Of a stretch of 64,000 bases of DNA, positions 60,898 to 64,000 are shown one piece after another. The notes under the pieces are model-generated. The model saw only the letters and a program-made list of their open reading frames with translations, made no database searches and was not told the origin of the DNA. The translations under genes were made by a program, and so were the position numbers. Every line of letters begins with the position of its first letter. Positions within the stretch are counted from its first letter, which is position 1. The DNA comes from Sarcina sp034439435 (GTDB lineage: Bacteria; Bacillota; Clostridia; Clostridiales; Clostridiaceae): positions 1 through 64,000 of the forward strand of contig NZ_JAPCKJ010000008.1 of the NCBI RefSeq assembly GCF_034439435.1. Reading direction: 5' to 3'.

Positions 60898-63102
60898 TTT
60901 AGCAAAATCGAAATTATCTTCTTTAAAGCTCTCCATAAGTTTATAATTATTCTTTATTAATTTATCTAATTTCTCACTCTTTAAAGTATTTTCTTTAAGA
61001 TCGATTCGTATGTCTTCCAATCCACTTTCTTTGTCAGCTAATATTTCCTCAAGCTCTCTAATAGTTAGAAGTTCATTTTCAAAGACTCCAGATTCTTTGG
61101 CTTGCTCAATAAGTTTATCTTCTAACAATCTTATATTTTTATTTATCTCAAGCTTATTCAATTTATATTTCCATGTATCAAGGGAAAATAAATTCTTAAC
61201 AAATCCTCTATCTTTAAGGCTATGTTCTTCTGATAGCTCTATAAGATTTTTTTGGTTAACAGCTCTACTGTATTCTTCATAAGAATCAAAGTTTTTTATT
61301 TCTTCAGATTCAAAAACTTTTTCTCTAAACATATTCCATTGAGCCTTTATAGCATTTTCAGTATTATCTTTTTCTGCTACAAACTTTCTTTCGTTCGTAA
61401 TTAATAACTCTCTCTCATCTTGGACTTCTTTAAGGTTTTTTTCTAAGTTATTTTTTTCAGAAAGTATTTTATCATACTTTTCTTTTTCTTCTAACCAAGC
61501 CTCAACTAATTGGTTATAATATATTTTTTCTCTTCTTTCTTTTCTTAATATCTTATTTGATATGCTTATTTCCATTACAAATATAGGAACTAGAATTTCT
61601 CTAGAAATTTTAAATTCCTTTAACAAAATTACTAATAATAAAGGTCCTATATATGCTCTTAACATGTCATGCCTAGTTCTAAATTCATAAAAATCAAAAT
61701 CTTTTTGAAAAGCTACATAAATTGAAAATATTGATCTTATAACGAATTCAGAGCTCTCACTTATTCCACAATCTAAAGCAGCATTTAAGAATTTAACCTG
61801 ATTTAATCTTATGTTTTCTTTAATTGTATTCTCAGATATATCAGTGAAATTCATCTTGTTTAAGATTATCTTTCTCTCATCTAAAGGTATAGTTCTTAAG
61901 ACTTCGTAGATTATGTCTGAAATCTTATCCTTATTCTGTTCATCCTTGTTTATCTCCGCTGAAAGGCTATTTATTATAACAATTAAATAATAATTAACTA
62001 TAGCTTCTAACTTATCTACTTTTCCATTAAAAGCATCACGCTTTTCAATTATAAAATAAGCTTTTTCAACTATACTATCTAAAGATTTATCAAAAGTAGG
62101 TTTATCTGCCACTGAAGCTGAAGGTGTGTTAGTAAGCTTTAATAAAATATAATATAACTTTAATTTTAAAATATTATCAGGATATTTTTTTAGTTCTTCA
62201 ACTTCTTTCTCAATAAACTTTATAAATTCTTTTCTTTGAGATTTTAAAAATATACCTCTAGATTTGTTTAGAAAAATACTTCCTAAGCTTAAACTCTTTA
62301 AAAAGGCATAAACAACTCTAAGTTCATATCCTTGTAAAGATAAGAACCCTTTATAAAAATCAGGATATTTACTATTACTTCCTTCAATAGATTCATCTTT
62401 TTCAACATAATTCATAAGCTTAACTTGAAGCTCTTTAAAGTTATTTAGTACCTCTTGTAATTCTACCTCTTTTTTTTCTAATTTTTCTGTAAGATCTTTC
62501 TTCTCTTCCTTCACACTTTTCAACAAAGCCTCAAGTTCCTCTTGTTTTTGTTCATCATCACTGTTTGTTTTTATTTGTTTTTCCAGACTTATAATAAATT
62601 TTTTCTTATTCTCAAGTACTTTTTTATCTATAGCTAAATCACATTCACTCTCTTTTAAGCTTTCTGGAGTAATAAAATTATAGTCTTCATCTATACTAAT
62701 CTCTTTTGTTATGTTTTTTAAGTACCATATTAAAATCTCATGTACTTTTTTTAGTGCTAATAATGTACTGCTTTCATCTTCCAGATTACTATCTATTTCT
62801 TTATTTGCACTTTTATCTCCCTTAATTCTTAGGTATTCTCCTGATTCTATAACCCAGCTAGGAATATATTCTTTTAGATTATTTAAAGTCTTTCTAAAAT
62901 TAACTTCTTTATTTTCTTCACTTCTTACCCCATATTTTTCTTCAAGCTTAACTAACAGGTCTTCAACAACCATTCTTGAAGCTATATACGTTAAAACTGC
63001 ATGAGTTTCCCATGCCTTTTCAGCATTTTTTAATAAATCGTAATATCCTTCAATGCTTGTTTTCAATATAAAATCAAAATTTGTACTTCTTTTACTCTCC
63101 AT
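60895..63102 (-). CDS. Large coiled-coil protein of unknown function
   Basis: 735 residues, cytoplasmic. The first 110 residues (FDFILKTSIEGYYDLLKNAEKAWETHAVLTYIASRMVVEDLLVKLEEKYG) are helical and faintly like DUF4145-type N-termini. Coiled coils lie at about 170-240 (KFIISLEKQIKTNSDDEQKQEELEALLKSVKEEKKDLTEKLEKKEVELQ) and 545-590; a folded helical domain of about 270 residues sits between them, and the C-terminus is again helical. No nucleotide-binding motif. Ribosome site GAGGGGAAAG precedes the chosen ATG, and a longer frame is unlikely. It lies 31 bases after the membrane-protein gene at the window end, so the two are an operon. Confidence 0.72.
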   Translation of the reverse strand: MESKRSTNFDFILKTSIEGYYDLLKNAEKAWETHAVLTYIASRMVVEDLLVKLEEKYGVRSEENKEVNFRKTLNNLKEYIPSWVIESGEYLRIKGDKSANKEIDSNLEDESSTLLALKKVHEILIWYLKNITKEISIDEDYNFITPESLKESECDLAIDKKVLENKKKFIISLEKQIKTNSDDEQKQEELEALLKSVKEEKKDLTEKLEKKEVELQEVLNNFKELQVKLMNYVEKDESIEGSNSKYPDFYKGFLSLQGYELRVVYAFLKSLSLGSIFLNKSRGIFLKSQRKEFIKFIEKEVEELKKYPDNILKLKLYYILLKLTNTPSASVADKPTFDKSLDSIVEKAYFIIEKRDAFNGKVDKLEAIVNYYLIVIINSLSAEINKDEQNKDKISDIIYEVLRTIPLDERKIILNKMNFTDISENTIKENIRLNQVKFLNAALDCGISESSEFVIRSIFSIYVAFQKDFDFYEFRTRHDMLRAYIGPLLLVILLKEFKISREILVPIFVMEISISNKILRKERREKIYYNQLVEAWLEEKEKYDKILSEKNNLEKNLKEVQDERELLITNERKFVAEKDNTENAIKAQWNMFREKVFESEEIKNFDSYEEYSRAVNQKNLIELSEEHSLKDRGFVKNLFSLDTWKYKLNKLEINKNIRLLEDKLIEQAKESGVFENELLTIRELEEILADKESGLEDIRIDLKENTLKSEKLDKLIKNNYKLMESFKEDNFDFAK

Positions 63103-63133
63103 ACTTTCCCCTCTAAAGCATATATTTTTTATG

Positions 63134-64000
63134 TTAATGCTTGTTACCTTTGAATAGTTCGTAAACACCTTTTAAGAATACTTGAGTTTTTTTATCCTCA
63201 AGCTTTTTAAACTTATTATTAAAGTATTTTTTGTTAGATTCAACTTTAAGATTAACAAAATCTATATCTTTTTTAACATCTTCAATAAAAGTTTTATGTT
63301 TTATTATGTAAATATATTCTTCATAACATAAGTTTAAATTATAAAATGATTTTCTTATCATAAATATCAATGTTATTGCTATAAATACACCTAATACTGA
63401 AATTATTCTAGCTATAATATTATAATGTTGATTATAATTATTAACCATATCAACAACTACACTACTGGACATTATACTATTTATATTTTCTATAGCTATT
63501 AATATTACAAAAATTATAAAATATGTTATTCCTAAATATTTAACTCTTGTATATGCTAACTTTTCAAGGTTACTTTTTTCCTCAACATTAATATTAATAT
63601 TATCTACTGATGATATAATATCACTTATTCCTGATAAAATTAAAACCATAGCAATTATACACATAATATATACATCTAATGATTTATTAAGTCCATATTC
63701 ACTGCCAAAAAATTTATAGCTTATTATTCCTAAAATTGTATAACCTATTATAACTTTAAAATCTCCTAAGATAAATTTCTCTTTTATTACTTTTATCTTA
63801 GATACAATAAATATTACCGCTATTACTAATATAAATTTAACAATTAATTCTCTATATACAAAGACTTTATTAAATATAAATTCAAATAAATTTTTATTAT
63901 TTATCTTTGAATTCATTCTTCCTAAGGTATCTATTAAAATAAATAACATAGGTATTAACATTATTAATATAGATACTTCTTTATAGTTATTAAAGTTTTT
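63134..64000 (-). CDS. Polytopic membrane protein, 5' end outside the window
   Basis: At least 275 residues; the frame remains open from the internal ATG at 63961 to base 64000, so the true start is probably beyond the edge. About six membrane helices (for example ELIVKFILVIAVIFIVSKI, VIIGYTILGIISYKFFG, YIMCIIAMVLILSGISDI, YFIIFVILIAIENI, IIARIISVLGVFIAITLIFMI) and a charged helical C-terminus (KTFIEDVKKDIDFVNLKVESNKKYFNNKFKKLEDKKTQV). Family not recognised. It is followed closely by the coiled-coil gene, suggesting a membrane base for that protein. Confidence 0.7.
   Translation of the reverse strand, partial: KNFNNYKEVSILIMLIPMLFILIDTLGRMNSKINNKNLFEFIFNKVFVYRELIVKFILVIAVIFIVSKIKVIKEKFILGDFKVIIGYTILGIISYKFFGSEYGLNKSLDVYIMCIIAMVLILSGISDIISSVDNININVEEKSNLEKLAYTRVKYLGITYFIIFVILIAIENINSIMSSSVVVDMVNNYNQHYNIIARIISVLGVFIAITLIFMIRKSFYNLNLCYEEYIYIIKHKTFIEDVKKDIDFVNLKVESNKKYFNNKFKKLEDKKTQVFLKGVYELFKGNKH

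Overview
The window is low-GC Firmicute chromosome and fits Clostridium perfringens or a very close relative. Evidence: strongly A/T-biased codon use, strong AGGAGG ribosome binding sites with several TTG/GTG starts, two CotF-type coat proteins, a class D sortase with LPQTG substrates, a NEAT-domain haem operon, a canonical-fold haem oxygenase and a Cys-type sulfatase. I see no prophage, insertion-sequence transposase or CRISPR array. The left edge looks like the promoter and leader of an rRNA operon running leftwards out of the window.

Layout. 0.3-13.8 kb is housekeeping: a wall-anchored family 3 glycosidase, uracil-DNA glycosylase, a Met/His/Cys repeat protein, a DUF1576 membrane protein, CutC with a MscS-type channel, a CarD-like regulator, a maltose O-acetyltransferase type enzyme, a family 8 glycosidase, a sirtuin, two CotF-like proteins and an SH3-like protein. 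13.9-16.0 kb holds a CpsB-type PHP phosphatase and an LCP ligase. 16.1-20.5 kb is a minus-strand operon of a divergent chaperone set: a J-like TPR protein whose HPD motif reads YPP, a GrpE-like protein, a short Hsp70 and a TPR protein. Across a divergent GGDEF-EAL membrane gene lies a MotA/MotB-like pair with a long cytoplasmic tail. Then come galE, two coiled-coil unknowns flanking an initiator tRNA, and a cation/proton antiporter.

30.8-36.1 kb is a plus-strand cassette of response regulator, histidine kinase, membrane-anchored unknown, membrane-anchored solute-binding protein and an organophosphate MFS transporter, arranged like PgtABCP or HptRSA-UhpT sensing systems. After an unknown, a sulfatase and a BFD-type ferredoxin comes a ten-gene minus-strand haem operon (38.8-49.1 kb). 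Its upstream region carries a near-perfect Fur box. It encodes a four-NEAT wall protein, a one-NEAT membrane protein, sortase D, a binding-protein-dependent ABC importer, a CydDC-like exporter, a DUF454 protein and a Cys-rich small protein. A divergent AraC regulator sits at its head. Acetate kinase, SbcCD, haem oxygenase and a second MscS channel follow. The right end (58.9-64 kb) is a minus-strand cluster of unknown membrane, YARHG-domain and coiled-coil proteins, the last running off the window.

Scattered between genes are two families of non-coding inverted repeats. One has GCTGTATCAAAA-type ends, including a ~240-bp near-complete palindrome; the other has GGCTRTGTTTTAA-type ends. Best candidates for something undescribed: the divergent chaperone plus MotAB-like neighbourhood (16-28 kb), the YARHG/coiled-coil cluster at the right end, the YxxxY-less NEAT domains, and three intergenic RNA candidates at about 57.6, 58.8 and 60.8 kb. 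All functional links between neighbouring operons are inference from position.
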